Assembly: GCF_030005555.1 (NCBI RefSeq)
Contig: NZ_JASCQG010000005.1
Span: forward strand, 112,509-176,508
Reading direction: 5' to 3'
Source: Empedobacter sedimenti
GTDB taxonomy: Bacteria; Bacteroidota; Bacteroidia; Flavobacteriales; Weeksellaceae
Length of the DNA stretch: 64,000 bases
Shown here in pieces: positions 8,651 to 19,600 of this stretch (the first letter of the stretch is position 1; each line of letters starts with the position of its first letter). The notes beneath the pieces are model-generated. The model was not told where the DNA came from. It saw only the letters and a list, made by a program, of their open reading frames with translations, and made no database searches. The position numbers and the translations under genes are program-made.

Positions 8651-10552
8651 TTAAATATTTCTCAACTTACTGTGTCTATAACCGTATGCAAAATATATTG
8701 TTAAACCAATGGCAAGCCAAATTAAGAAAATCATCCAATTTTTCAATCCTAACTGTGCCATCATATAAAAACAACATAACATACCAGCTAATGGTATAAT
8801 AGAAGTACGTTTGAAAAAACAACGAATAACCATATAAACATAGATGATTAAAAATATAATCATCGGAATTTTATGTTTAAAAACATCCCATCCTTTTTCC
8901 ATTTTCTTATCTTCATAAACTGGTAATTGAGCTAATGTTTTACTATATTGTTCGGGAGTTAATGTAGTTAAATAATCGTCCAAATGTTCCACTTCTGATC
9001 CTGTCAATTCATTAATCGTCGCATAAGAATCTTGTAACTCTTTTGGCGTTAACGAGCTTACAAATTTTTCAACAGGCATAGACTGTGGCTTATTTGTAAA
9101 GAAATCTACTGTATCATTTTTAAAAGTTGTCATACACAAAACAACAATCAAAGCCGTAACAATAGGCATAATGAATTTTGCATTAATAAAAGGCGTTTTA
9201 AAGTTTCCTCGTTTTGCATTAGGGTCAGCATCCATTCTAAGAACAGCAGCACAAACCAAAACAAAAGCAAACAAAGTACCTATAGAACACGCATCTACAA
9301 CCAACTCTAAATCTGTAAACAAAATTGGTATCCCAACTACAAAACCTGTAAAAATAGTTGCAAACGAAGGTGTTTTAAATTTTGGATGAATCTTAGAGAA
9401 TTTCTTTGGTAATAATCCATCGCGAGACATCGTCATCCAAATACGAGGTTGTCCAATCTGGAAAACAATAAAAACACTTGCCATTGCTACTACAGCAGAA
9501 AAGGCAATAATACCAGCAAGCCATTTTAAATCTTTTATTTTATCAAAAACATAAGCCAAAGGATCTCCAACATTCAATTCTGAATAATGAACCATACCTG
9601 TAATTACTAAAGCAATCAACACATATAAAATGGTACATATAATAATAGACGCAAAAATTCCACGTGGTAAATCCCGCTTCGGATCTTTACACTCTTCAGC
9701 GGTCGTACTAATTGCATCAAACCCTATATAGGCATAAAATACAGACGAAACACCTGCCAAAACACCTCCTATTCCATTCGGTGCAAAAGGATTCCAGTTA
9801 TCTGGATTTACATAAAAAGCACCAACCACAATTACTAAAAGTACAACGGCTAATTTTAACACAACCATTGCATTACTCGCTTTTCTCGATTCATTAATTC
9901 CGCGATAAACCAAAGCTGTAATCAAAAAAGTAATGACTAATGCTGGAATATCTACCACTAAATTAAATCCTACAAATGGAGCTTCTTTGAATGCTAAATA
10001 TTTAGGAATTTCTTGTGCATAAGGCGAATTAGCAATTCCTTCTAAAGTTTTTCCTTTCGCTAACTCATTTGTAACAAATTCAAAACCTTCTTTCGCCGTA
10101 AAATAATCCATTGTCATCCATTCTGGCATATGAATTCCCATTCCGGAGAGCAAGGTGGTGAAATAATCACTCCAGGAAATAGCTAGAACAATGTTCCCTA
10201 TCGCATATTCCATAATCAAAGCCCAACCAATAACCCAAGCAAACAACTCACCAAAAGCCACATAACTATACGTATATGCGCTTCCTGAAACGGGTACTAA
10301 CGACGCAAACTCGGCATATGCAAAAGCTGTAAACCCACACGCAATTGCTGTAAATATGAATAAGAAAATAACGGCTGGTCCGCCCTCAAAACTTGCTCGA
10401 CCGATTGTACTAAAAATACCTGCTCCGACGATGGCTGCAATACCGAAACCTGTTAAATCTCGAACCCCCAAGGTTCTTTTCATTGTAGCTGTGTTCTTTG
10501 CAGATTCTGCTAAAATGGATTCAACAGTTTTCTTTCTGAATAATTGTGACAT
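8651..10552 (-). CDS. APC-superfamily amino-acid permease (CAT/YfnA-like)
   Basis: Inner-membrane amino-acid transporter of the APC fold. The first helix carries the unwound-segment motif GAGIFSTIG (43-51), followed by about a dozen hydrophobic helices; FYAYIGFDAISTTAEECKDP and PRGIFASI are typical of the cationic amino-acid transporter group. At 633 residues it is longer than most relatives because of two soluble inserts, one at about 138-195 and an acidic one at about 480-560 containing LTPKEL and LTPEQY repeats. A minus-strand -7 element TATATTTG lies at 10572-10579. Substrate unknown. Confidence 0.9.
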   Translation of the reverse strand: MSQLFRKKTVESILAESAKNTATMKRTLGVRDLTGFGIAAIVGAGIFSTIGRASFEGGPAVIFLFIFTAIACGFTAFAYAEFASLVPVSGSAYTYSYVAFGELFAWVIGWALIMEYAIGNIVLAISWSDYFTTLLSGMGIHMPEWMTMDYFTAKEGFEFVTNELAKGKTLEGIANSPYAQEIPKYLAFKEAPFVGFNLVVDIPALVITFLITALVYRGINESRKASNAMVVLKLAVVLLVIVVGAFYVNPDNWNPFAPNGIGGVLAGVSSVFYAYIGFDAISTTAEECKDPKRDLPRGIFASIIICTILYVLIALVITGMVHYSELNVGDPLAYVFDKIKDLKWLAGIIAFSAVVAMASVFIVFQIGQPRIWMTMSRDGLLPKKFSKIHPKFKTPSFATIFTGFVVGIPILFTDLELVVDACSIGTLFAFVLVCAAVLRMDADPNAKRGNFKTPFINAKFIMPIVTALIVVLCMTTFKNDTVDFFTNKPQSMPVEKFVSSLTPKELQDSYATINELTGSEVEHLDDYLTTLTPEQYSKTLAQLPVYEDKKMEKGWDVFKHKIPMIIFLIIYVYMVIRCFFKRTSIIPLAGMLCCFYMMAQLGLKNWMIFLIWLAIGLTIYFAYGYRHSKLRNI

Positions 10553-10693
10553 AATTTATTTAAAAAACGGGCAAATATAAAAAGACTAAACTCAAAACGG
10601 ATTAGATTTCGCATAAATATTGGTTTTTTATGCAAAAATTCTTTTTTCTTTTGCTGGGTTAGATTAATTTTAAATTTAATTCAAAAAATTAAC

Positions 10694-11710
10694 ATGAGAC
10701 AATTTTTATTTGCAATTGCTTTAGCTGCCACTTTAGTTAGTTGTGATTCGATTGAGCCAATTTCGCAAGCGAAATACGAGAAAAACCTTATTAAGTATTC
10801 GGACAAAATATCTGAAGCTGAGCTTAAAAAGAACTTGTATATTATTGCTGGAACTGAAATGGAAGGACGTAATGCGGGTTCGGAAGGCGAAATCAAGGCT
10901 GGAAATTATATTTCTAATTACTACAAAGAGTTAGGTATTTCTGGTCCAAATGGCAATTATTTTCAACTTATTCCCGCGGGAACATTCAGTAAAGTTAGTG
11001 GACAAATGCGCAATGTGATGGGATTTATCAAAGGTTCTGAAAAACCTGACGAAGTTTTGGTTATTTCTGCTCATTATGATCACGAAGGAATTAAAAACGG
11101 AAAATTATACGCTGGTGCAGACGATGATGGGTCTGGTACTGTTGGTGTTATGGAAGTTGCTCGCGTTTTTAGAGAAGCCGAAAAAAATGGTTTTCGTCCA
11201 AAACGCTCTATTTTGTTTTTACACGTTTCGGGAGAGGAAAAAGGTTTATTAGGATCTAAATACTATTCTGACCATCCTATTTTCCCTTTAGCAAATACTA
11301 TTGCAAATATCAATATTGATATGATTGGTCGTGTAGATTATGAGCACAATGCTTCGACAAGAGATTTCTTGTACGTAATTGGTTCAAACATGTTATCTAC
11401 AGATTTGTACAATACAGTGAAAAAAGCAAACGAAAGTCTTAAAATTAACTTAGATTATCGTTATGATGATCCGAATGATCCGAATCGTTTTTACTACCGT
11501 TCTGATCATTACAACTTTGCGAAACATAATATTCCATCAGTATTTTTCTTTAATGGTGTTCACGACGATTATCATCAACCAGGTGATACGCCAGACAAAA
11601 TTGAGTATGATTTATTAAAACGTCGTACACAATTAACTTTTAATGCTGCTTGGTTATTAGCAAATGCAGAAAATAGACCTATTGTAGATAAGACTTCGAC
11701 AACAAATTAA
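10694..11710 (+). CDS. M28 family zinc peptidase, lipoprotein
   Basis: Signal peptide with lipobox LVSC, lipidated Cys17, so anchored to a membrane facing the periplasm or outside. The M28 co-catalytic zinc site is intact: SAHYDH at 125-130, GADDDGSG at 141-148, SGEEKGLLGS, NIDMIG and the late HQPGDTPDK. Length 338 fits an aminopeptidase of the family. It probably releases amino acids from peptides outside the cytoplasm, in keeping with the other peptidases in this window. Monocistronic with a strong terminator. Confidence 0.92.
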   Translation: MRQFLFAIALAATLVSCDSIEPISQAKYEKNLIKYSDKISEAELKKNLYIIAGTEMEGRNAGSEGEIKAGNYISNYYKELGISGPNGNYFQLIPAGTFSKVSGQMRNVMGFIKGSEKPDEVLVISAHYDHEGIKNGKLYAGADDDGSGTVGVMEVARVFREAEKNGFRPKRSILFLHVSGEEKGLLGSKYYSDHPIFPLANTIANINIDMIGRVDYEHNASTRDFLYVIGSNMLSTDLYNTVKKANESLKINLDYRYDDPNDPNRFYYRSDHYNFAKHNIPSVFFFNGVHDDYHQPGDTPDKIEYDLLKRRTQLTFNAAWLLANAENRPIVDKTSTTN

Positions 11711-11739
11711 TTTTTTCAGAAAAATATACATTTAAATAT

Positions 11740-11769
11740 AAAAAGACCTTCGTTGTGAAGGTCTTTTTT
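11740..11769. terminator. Bidirectional intrinsic terminator
   Basis: 12-bp stem AAAAAGACCTTC/GAAGGTCTTTTT, loop GTTGT, between the M28 gene and the converging ABC permease gene that ends at 11773. Confidence 0.9.
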
Positions 11770-11772
11770 GTG

Positions 11773-12534
11773 TTATAGATTTTTCTTTCTGACGAAGATA
11801 AAATAATTTAATCCTAGAAATACAGCAACGTAAATAAGGTTTATGTAGTCTAATCGCTCTAAAGAAACAATTTGATTCATTAAATTGCTCAAAGATTTAG
11901 GAGAGCTTGAATGTGGAATATAGTCTGCTGCTTTTTTACTACTTATAACACTACAAAGAACTGTCATAAAAAGTGAAAATCCTATTGGATAAATAAAACT
12001 GCGAAAAAATAAACTTAATGCAAATTGTACCATACTTACAGCTAAACATCCAATCCATAGTTTTAGAAAAGTATAAAAAGCAATTTCTCTAAAATCAAAA
12101 TTCTGGAAACCATAATTTGGCGCTATAAATTGCAACAAATATCCACTCAATAAAAAAAGTACATAAGCCAAAATCACCGAAAAACTAACTATAAGCAAGA
12201 TGTACAACGCTTTTGCAAAATAAACTTTGGAATGTGAAATAGGCAATGTAAACAGCAACTTATAATTATTGTTCTTATACTCTACATCACAACAAGAATG
12301 CACAAAAACAGCGATTAATACTGGTAATAAAAAGAAAAAAAACTGAAAAACATATCGTCCTAACAAAATAGACCACGGATTTACCTCTGTTTCTTCTATC
12401 GGTGCTTTGTAGATTAAATAGAAAAATACCATCACCACAATTAATGCAGGTAAAAATAAAATACCAAAAATCTCTTTATTTTTAGATAATTTATATTGTT
12501 CGGAAGCAAATGCTTTATAGAATGTGTTCGTCAT
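11773..12534 (-). CDS. ABC-2 type transporter permease
   Basis: 253 residues with six predicted membrane helices (for example FGILFLPALIVVMVFFYLIY, FQFFFFLLPVLIAVFVH, a pair around 115-145, then IAFYTFLKLWIGCLAVS). The layout and the CCDVEYKNNNYKLLFTLPISHSKVYFAK segment after helix 2 match permeases of bacitracin/lantibiotic-type ABC exporters. Its start overlaps the end of the ATPase gene by 20 bases, so the two form one transporter. Last gene of a three-gene operon. Cargo unknown. Confidence 0.87.
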   Translation of the reverse strand: MTNTFYKAFASEQYKLSKNKEIFGILFLPALIVVMVFFYLIYKAPIEETEVNPWSILLGRYVFQFFFFLLPVLIAVFVHSCCDVEYKNNNYKLLFTLPISHSKVYFAKALYILLIVSFSVILAYVLFLLSGYLLQFIAPNYGFQNFDFREIAFYTFLKLWIGCLAVSMVQFALSLFFRSFIYPIGFSLFMTVLCSVISSKKAADYIPHSSSPKSLSNLMNQIVSLERLDYINLIYVAVFLGLNYFIFVRKKNL

Positions 12535-13417
12535 TTTTTGGTTGAATTAGGTTAATAAATTTTTGCTCAAGATTTGCTGTTTCAGACTGAATATCATAGA
12601 TTTCTATATTATTCTGAATTAGTTTCTCTATTTTTTGATGAAAATCTTTATCATGTTCAATTTCTAAATGAATGATATTATCTTCTCCTCTAACGTTTTC
12701 TAAAATTGTAGTAGCTTTCTCTGCATCGCTCACTTTTATTGCAACTTTACGGACTACATTTCCAAGCAACTCTTCTTTCTTTCCTTCGAAAATCATTTTT
12801 CCTCCTTCAATAATTCCAATATGCGTAGCAACTCGTTCCAATTCGCTCAAAATATGACTTGACAAGAAAATCGTTTTTCCTTCTTTATTCAAACTCAAAA
12901 ACAATTCACGCATTTCATAAATTCCTTGTGCATCCAAACCATTTAGAGGTTCGTCCAAAATCAAAATTTCAGGATCATGAAATATCGCGATCGCAATTCC
13001 TAATCGTTGCTTCATTCCCATCGATAAATTCGAGGTTTTATAGTGTGCAGCATACAACAAATCAACCAACTCCAACACTTCACTTATTCGTTCCTCACCT
13101 TTTTTATAAATAACATCCAAATATTTCAGATTTTCATAAACCGTTAATTTTGTGTAATAACAAGGCGCCTCAATCAAATTTCCTGTCAATGAATGAATCT
13201 TAATTGCATCTTGTTTGATACTTAAACCATTCAAGAAAATATTATCATCTTTAGAATTCAATAAACCTAAAAGCAATTTTATCGTTGTCGATTTTCCTGC
13301 TCCATTTCGTCCCAAATAACCATAAATACTTCCTTTCGGAACATTAAGATTAACTTGATTTAATATTTGTTTTGATCCGAAACTAAAGTTCAAATCTTTT
13401 ATTTCTATACTTTTCAT
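12515..13417 (-). CDS. ABC transporter ATP-binding protein
   Basis: Walker A GRNGAGKST near residue 38, Q-loop region TGNLIEAPCYYTKLTVYENL, signature LSMGMKQRLG, Walker B ILILDEPLNGLD and a switch His in SSHILSELERVATH. About 300 residues with a C-terminal extension of about 80 residues typical of BcrA/lantibiotic-type ATPases. Powers the permease encoded next; overlaps the upstream esterase-like gene by a single base, showing translational coupling. Confidence 0.93.
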   Translation of the reverse strand: MKSIEIKDLNFSFGSKQILNQVNLNVPKGSIYGYLGRNGAGKSTTIKLLLGLLNSKDDNIFLNGLSIKQDAIKIHSLTGNLIEAPCYYTKLTVYENLKYLDVIYKKGEERISEVLELVDLLYAAHYKTSNLSMGMKQRLGIAIAIFHDPEILILDEPLNGLDAQGIYEMRELFLSLNKEGKTIFLSSHILSELERVATHIGIIEGGKMIFEGKKEELLGNVVRKVAIKVSDAEKATTILENVRGEDNIIHLEIEHDKDFHQKIEKLIQNNIEIYDIQSETANLEQKFINLIQPKNDEHIL

Positions 13418-14727
13418 TATTTGTCTTCATTTAGTGGTGTTGGTACTTGATTCACATCAATATAAAAAATCCCATCTACAAAATCGCTCCATTTCGCTTT
13501 CAAATTCATTCCTTGATCCATCACAGAAAAATATTCTGTTTTGAGAATAGATTGACTCGGAATTTGGCGAAAATCTAAAAAGAAATAAGGCTGATTGAGT
13601 TGATGAAACACATTTTCTATAGCGTATTTATTAGGCGTATTTGTAATTTGTTTCAACGGATTGTAAACTCCGTACGAAGTAAATCCTATTGAATACGATT
13701 GATTTTTATATCTTTCTTTAATATATTGCCCCAAAGGTTTGAAATCATTTGTATGATATTTTTTATAAGCATGTACATTTGCAGACCAGACAATCACTTT
13801 TTGATTTGGATAAAGAGAATCCAATTGATAAATTAAATTTTCAGCCATCAAAGAATCGCGGAATTGCATACTTTTCATTGTTCCAGGTTTATACTTCAAA
13901 TTTTTCTGAATATCATTTTTAACATCATTCAGGTATCTCGCATAAATACTTGTTTCAGCAGTTTTTAGGAGTTTAGAAATTCGATATTTAATAGAATCTA
14001 ATTCATTAAAAAACAATTGACGTTCTTCTTCTTTGTAACTTCTTTCAAATACTTTTTTTAATTTTAGTAAATCAAAAAAAGAAAGCTCTCGTTTAAATAG
14101 AGGATATCCATTGATATTATTCTTGTCTAAAAAATCTTTTAATAAATTTACTCTTGCTATATTATTAGTTGATTTTTTGGAAGATCTAAAACTATTATAC
14201 AAACTACCTGAAAATTGTATATCAAAACCTCCCAATGTAATTGGATTGTTTGTTTTCTTCGATTGTAAATAATAGTTGTTTAACGGAAGTGTTTCCTTAT
14301 TCGCCCACCAAAAATTAAACATACCCAAACCAGCAATAGAATCTTTTTCGATACCTAAAGTACCTTTTTCCATTTCATTATTCACCATCCACATATCATA
14401 TTGTCCAGCTTCGTACAACACAACATTGTAGTCTAAGTTTTCGTGCAAATATTTTATTAAACGAGCTTTTGCCTTAAAAGTTTGCCCATCTTGATGAATA
14501 CTTTCTCCAAGAAAAACAATGCGATTATCTTTTAAAACTGTTTTAAGAAATTCTAAATCCAGAGTGTTTTTTTCGCTCATCTCAATAGAATTTATTGGAT
14601 GCTTATACTGATTTGTTTCAGCAATTATCTTTTCAGAATCATCATTAGGAACTTTCTTGAAAACAAAAACATTTAACAATACTGCATTGAGTAAAGTCAA
14701 AATTGTAAATAGTGTTAATTTCTTCAT
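13417..14727 (-). CDS. Erythromycin-esterase-like protein with N-terminal membrane anchor
   Basis: Superfamily features of EreA/EreB-like proteins: VFLGESIHQDGQTFKAKARLI near residue 75-95 (Glu and His of the active-site region), VVLYEAGQYDMWMVN and GGFDIQFSG. A single hydrophobic helix at residues 4-24 points to export or anchoring. Length 436 is usual. First gene of an operon with an ABC exporter. Related proteins occur in many bacteria without proven macrolide activity, so resistance must not be assumed; hydrolysis of another ester or lactone is equally possible. Confidence 0.8.
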   Translation of the reverse strand: MKKLTLFTILTLLNAVLLNVFVFKKVPNDDSEKIIAETNQYKHPINSIEMSEKNTLDLEFLKTVLKDNRIVFLGESIHQDGQTFKAKARLIKYLHENLDYNVVLYEAGQYDMWMVNNEMEKGTLGIEKDSIAGLGMFNFWWANKETLPLNNYYLQSKKTNNPITLGGFDIQFSGSLYNSFRSSKKSTNNIARVNLLKDFLDKNNINGYPLFKRELSFFDLLKLKKVFERSYKEEERQLFFNELDSIKYRISKLLKTAETSIYARYLNDVKNDIQKNLKYKPGTMKSMQFRDSLMAENLIYQLDSLYPNQKVIVWSANVHAYKKYHTNDFKPLGQYIKERYKNQSYSIGFTSYGVYNPLKQITNTPNKYAIENVFHQLNQPYFFLDFRQIPSQSILKTEYFSVMDQGMNLKAKWSDFVDGIFYIDVNQVPTPLNEDK

Positions 14728-14872
14728 TAATTGTTAGTGTTATTTAAAATTAGTATTATTTCGTTTACATGATATATTATTTTAATAATATGATTCCGAA
14801 AACCTTAAAAAGGTTGGTTAAGAATCAAAAAAATTAAAACTTGTTTCATAAAACTATGTTGTCGTAATTCCG

Positions 14873-14880
14873 TAACTTTG
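14873..14880 (+). promoter_or_regulatory. Probable -7 element of the pepD promoter
   Basis: TAACTTTG fits TAnnTTTG, 21 bases before the ATG at 14902. No well-spaced TTG was found. Confidence 0.45.
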
Positions 14881-14901
14881 AGGAACAATAAAAAACAAAC
14901 A

Positions 14902-16392
14902 ATGAATAACGATATTCTTAATTTGGAACCAAAAGCAATCTGGAAAAATTTTTCTGCATTGAACTCAGTTCCAAGACCTTCTAAAAAAGAAGAAAAAGTT
15001 CGTCAGTTTATCATCAAATTTGGTGAAGATTTAGGTCTACCTGTAGAAACGGACGAAGTAGGAAATGTTTTGATCAAAAAAGTGGCTTATCCTGGAATGG
15101 AAGATCGTAAAAAAGTGATGATGCAATCGCACTTGGATATGGTTTGTCAAAAAAATAATGATGTAACATTTGATTTTGATACACAAGGAATCGAAATGTT
15201 GATTGAAGATGGGAAATTTGTTACAGCAAATGGAACAACTTTAGGTGCAGATAACGGAATTGGAGTTGCTACAATTATGTCAATTTTAGAATCGAAAGAT
15301 ATTCCTCATCCAGCTATCGAAGCGTTTTTCACGATTGACGAAGAAACAGGAATGACTGGTGCTTTAGGTTTGAAAGCTGGATTTTTATCTGGTAAAATCC
15401 TATTGAATTTAGATACAGAAGAGGATGACGAATTAGACATTGGTTGTGCTGGTGGTGTTGATGTAACGGCTACAAAAACTTACACAGCTGAGGCTACAAA
15501 CGGAACTGCTTTTACGTTAACATTAAAAGGTTTGAACGGTGGACATTCTGGAATGCAAATTCACGAAGGTTTAGGAAACTCGAACAAATTAATTGCTCGT
15601 TTATTGAATGCTGGAACTGAATTTGGTTTACAAGTTGCGCACATGGAAGGAGGTAGTTTACGCAACGCTATTCCGCGCGAATCTTGGGCTAAGATTGTGA
15701 TTCCTTCTGACAAAGTGGATGCTTTCAAAGCAGCTTACGAAACTTTACGTGCAGAAATCATCGAAGAGTACGAAACGAAAGAACCTAAAATGGTGATTAG
15801 TTTAGAATCAACAGAAGCAAACTCAGCAATGTCAGCACAAGATTCTAAAGTTTTTATTCAAACAATTATGGCAGCCTTCAATGGTGTTTACAGAATGAGT
15901 CCTGATGTAGAAGGTTTAGTAGAAACGTCTAACAATGTGGCGCGCGTAGAAGTAATCGACGGAAATGTTCGTGTTTTATGTTTAACACGTTCTTCTGTAG
16001 AATCTGGTAAAGAAGCCTTAGCACAAACGTTGAAAGCTGGTTTCGAATTAGGTGGTTTTGAGGTTAAATTCTCTGGTTCTTACCCTGGTTGGAAAGCCAA
16101 TACTCATTCAGAAATTTTAGAATTAATGAAAGGAATCTACATCACTCAATATGGTGAAGAACCTAAAGTTGTCGCTTGTCACGCTGGTTTAGAGTGTGGA
16201 ATTATCGGAACTAATTATCCTGGTTTGGATATGATTTCTTTCGGTCCAAATATCTCTGGTGCTCACTCTCCTGACGAAAAAGTAGAAATTGCCTCTGTTC
16301 AGAAATTCTGGAATTATTTATTAGAAATTTTGAAAGAAATTCCGAACGATGGAGCTGTTGATTATAGCTGTGCAAATTCTAAAAACATATAA
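14902..16392 (+). CDS. pepD: Aminoacyl-histidine dipeptidase (PepD, M20 family)
   Basis: Cytosolic dipeptidase that splits Xaa-His and other dipeptides. M20 zinc motifs: QSHLDMVCQ (metal His and Asp), LGADNGIGVA, IDEETGMTGALGL (general-base Glu), LNLDTEE, and a C-terminal SPDEKVEI. The lid domain lies at about 200-380 (GGHSGMQIHEGLGNSNK). I use the ATG at 14902 (MNNDILNL, 496 aa); the TTG 24 bases upstream overlaps the predicted -7 element. Monocistronic. Confidence 0.95.
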   Translation: MNNDILNLEPKAIWKNFSALNSVPRPSKKEEKVRQFIIKFGEDLGLPVETDEVGNVLIKKVAYPGMEDRKKVMMQSHLDMVCQKNNDVTFDFDTQGIEMLIEDGKFVTANGTTLGADNGIGVATIMSILESKDIPHPAIEAFFTIDEETGMTGALGLKAGFLSGKILLNLDTEEDDELDIGCAGGVDVTATKTYTAEATNGTAFTLTLKGLNGGHSGMQIHEGLGNSNKLIARLLNAGTEFGLQVAHMEGGSLRNAIPRESWAKIVIPSDKVDAFKAAYETLRAEIIEEYETKEPKMVISLESTEANSAMSAQDSKVFIQTIMAAFNGVYRMSPDVEGLVETSNNVARVEVIDGNVRVLCLTRSSVESGKEALAQTLKAGFELGGFEVKFSGSYPGWKANTHSEILELMKGIYITQYGEEPKVVACHAGLECGIIGTNYPGLDMISFGPNISGAHSPDEKVEIASVQKFWNYLLEILKEIPNDGAVDYSCANSKNI

Positions 16393-16416
16393 TTATAAGT
16401 TATAAACTTAATTATA

Positions 16417-16444
16417 GGACCACTTTTTAAGTGGTCTTTTTTTT
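16417..16444 (+). terminator. Intrinsic terminator of pepD
   Basis: 8-bp stem GACCACTT/AAGTGGTC with a three-base loop and an eight-T tail. Confidence 0.85.
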
Positions 16445-16605
16445 ACAATAATAATTTTTACATAATTTTAAATTTCAAGTTAATAATTTTCATTAATTAA
16501 TTGTTATTTAGATAATTATTCACAAAATTAAAAACAATTTTTAAAATATTTTTTATCAATATTCTTCCTTCCTCAAAATAAGCTTAATCATTTAATAATC
16601 TAACC

Positions 16606-16613
16606 TATATTTG
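16606..16613 (+). promoter_or_regulatory. Probable -7 element of the beta-galactosidase promoter
   Basis: TATATTTG lies 18 bases before the first ATG at 16632; the -33 position reads TTA rather than TTG. Confidence 0.45.
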
Positions 16614-16631
16614 TTTAACACGTGATTAATA

Positions 16632-19600
16632 ATGCTTATTGAAAAAATGAATCTTATAACAAAGTACAGTAAAGTAATTGTTGCGACACTTGTTGTTCAG
16701 GCGACATTTGCGCAAACAAATCCTTCTATTGAAAATCCTTTTACGCAAAGTTTAGGAGGTTTCAATTATGGGTCAAAAAATTCACCTGACGGAAACGAAT
16801 GGGAATCGCCAATGAATTTATCCTTCAACAAAGAATTACCAAAAAGTTATTTTTTCTCTTTTGAGAATCAAAATCAAGCAGTAAAACTTTTGCCAGAAAA
16901 TAGTCCATATTGGATGAATTTGAACGGAACATGGAAATTCAATTGGGTAAAAAAGCCAGACGAAAGGCCAAAAAAATTTTACGAAAACAATTATGACACC
17001 TCATCTTGGGCGGACGTTCCAGTTCCGATGAGTTGGAATATTTATGGTATTCAGAAAAATGGAGATTTAAAATACGGTGTACCAATTTATGTCAATCAAA
17101 AAGTAATTTTTCAGCATGCTGTAAAAGTTGACGATTGGAAAGGTGGCGTAATGCGCGAACCAAACAAAGATTGGACAACATATATTTATAGAAACGAAGT
17201 TGGTTCGTACAAACGTACATTTGATGTTCCTAAAAATTGGGACGGACGAGATATTTACATCAATTTTGATGGTGTAGATTCGTTTTTCTATATCTGGATT
17301 AATGGTAAATATGTCGGTTTTTCTAAGAACTCGCGTAATTTAGCTTCGTTTAATATCACAGATTATTTAAACAAAAAAGGCGAAAACTCTGTTGCTGTCG
17401 AAGTGTATAGAAATTCGGATGCTTCTTTCTTAGAAGCACAAGATATGTTTAGATTACCTGGAATTTTCCGTACGGTCTCCTTAACATCAAAACCAAAAGT
17501 TCAAATTAGAGATATTGTTGCAATTCCTGAAGTTACTAATAACTACAAAGATGGTGAATTAAATATCTCTGCTGATATTAGAAATCTATCTAAAAAAGCT
17601 GCAAAAGGCTACAAAATTGCTTACACGCTTTATCAAAATAAATTATATAGCGACGAAACCGAAAAGGTTACGACAACTGAATATGTAATTAATTCTGATG
17701 CAGTTACAATTAATCCTAATTCTTCTTCAATCTATAAGCAAACGCTAAAACTGAAAAACGCAAATCTTTGGTCTGCAGAGCGTCCTTATCGTTATACATT
17801 AGTTGGAGAATTAAAAGATGCGAAAAACAAAACAGTTGAAACGATTTCGACAAATGTTGGATTTCGAAAAGTTGAAATTAAAGATACAAAAGCCGAAGAT
17901 GATGAATTTGGTTTAGCTGGACGTTATTTCTACGTAAATGGAAAAACCGTAAAACTGAAAGGTGTTAACCGCCACGAAACAAATCCTGAAAAAGGAAAAG
18001 TTGTGACGCGTCAACAAATGGAGGAAGAAATAAAGTTGATGAAACGTGCAAATATCAACCATGTTCGTAATTCGCATTATCCAGATGATCCGTATTGGTA
18101 CTATTTGTGCGACAAATATGGAATTTATTTGGAAGACGAAGCTAACTTAGAAAGTCATCAATATTATTATGGAGAAGCGTCTATTTCTCACCCCAAAGAG
18201 TGGAGAGATGCACACGTGGCGCGTAATGTAGAGATGGTTCATGCAACCATTAATCATCCTTCTATCGTTATTTGGTCTTTAGGAAATGAAGCTGGGCCTG
18301 GGAATAATTTTGTGGAAGCCTACAATGCTATCAAAAAAATAGATACTTCTCGTCCAGTTCAATACGAGCGCAATAATGCAATTGTGGATATGGGATCTAA
18401 TCAATATCCATCTATCAACTGGGTTCGTGGTGCGGTACAAGGAAATTATAAGTTAAAATATCCTTTCCATATCTCAGAATATGCGCATGGAATGGGAAAT
18501 GCAGCTGGAAACTTGATTGATTATTGGGAAGCAATGGAATCAACAAACTTCTTTATGGGAGGTGCAATTTGGGATTGGGTTGACCAAGCGATGTATTACT
18601 ATGACAAAGATACGGGTGAAAAATTTTTAGCATATGGAGGAAATTTTGGTGATAAACCAAATGATGGAACATTTGTAAACAATGGTTTAGTTTTCGCAGA
18701 TTTAAAGGTAAAACCTGCTTATTGGGAAGTTAAAAAAGTGTATCAAAATGTTGGTGTAAAACCTGCTAACATCTTGAATGGTGAAATTGAGATTTTCAAT
18801 AAAAATTATTTTATCTCTTTAGAAGATTATACAACAGAATGGGCTTTGTACGAAGATGGAATCGAAATTGAAAGAAGTACAGCATTTATTGGTCCAAAGA
18901 AAATTATTGGTCCACGCGAAAAACAAATCGTTCGTTTACCAATTAATCAAGCAAAATTAAAACCTAGTTCAGAGTATTTTGTAAAAATTCAATTCAAGCA
19001 AAATCATGATCAATTGTGGGCGAAGAAAGATTATGTTCAAATGGAGGAACAAATTTTGGTTAAAGCTGCAGATCAATTTCCATCAATTGAAGAAGTTCAA
19101 AAATCGAATCAAGTCACTGTAACGGATAGTGAAAAAATCAAAACGATTACTGGAAATAATTTCTCTGTAAAATTTGATAATCAAATAGGAACAATTTATA
19201 GTTTAAATTATAATAACCAAACGATTATTAAAGATGGCGATGGTCCTAAATTGGACGGATATCGTGCGCCAATGGATAATGACAACTGGGCATATCAGCA
19301 ATGGTTTCAAAAAGGTGTACATAATTTAAAACACAAAGTTTTGTCATCAACTTCTTATACAAGAAAAGATGGTGCAATTGTATTATCGTATGTTGTAGAA
19401 TCACAAGCTCCAAACAGCGCATCGCTTTTGGGTGGAACATCAGGAAAATTCAAAATTGAAGAACACAAAGATCAACCATTTGGTGAAAATGATTTCAAAT
19501 TCACGTCAAATCTAGTTTGGACAATTTATGCAGATGGTTCGATCGAATTATCATCAAGCATAACTTCAAATGACGATTCGCTTGCTTTGGCTCGTTTAGG

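Noticed and set aside
13417..14727. Calling the Ere-like gene a macrolide-resistance gene
   Set aside because: The superfamily is broad and no residue seen here proves macrolide esterase activity.
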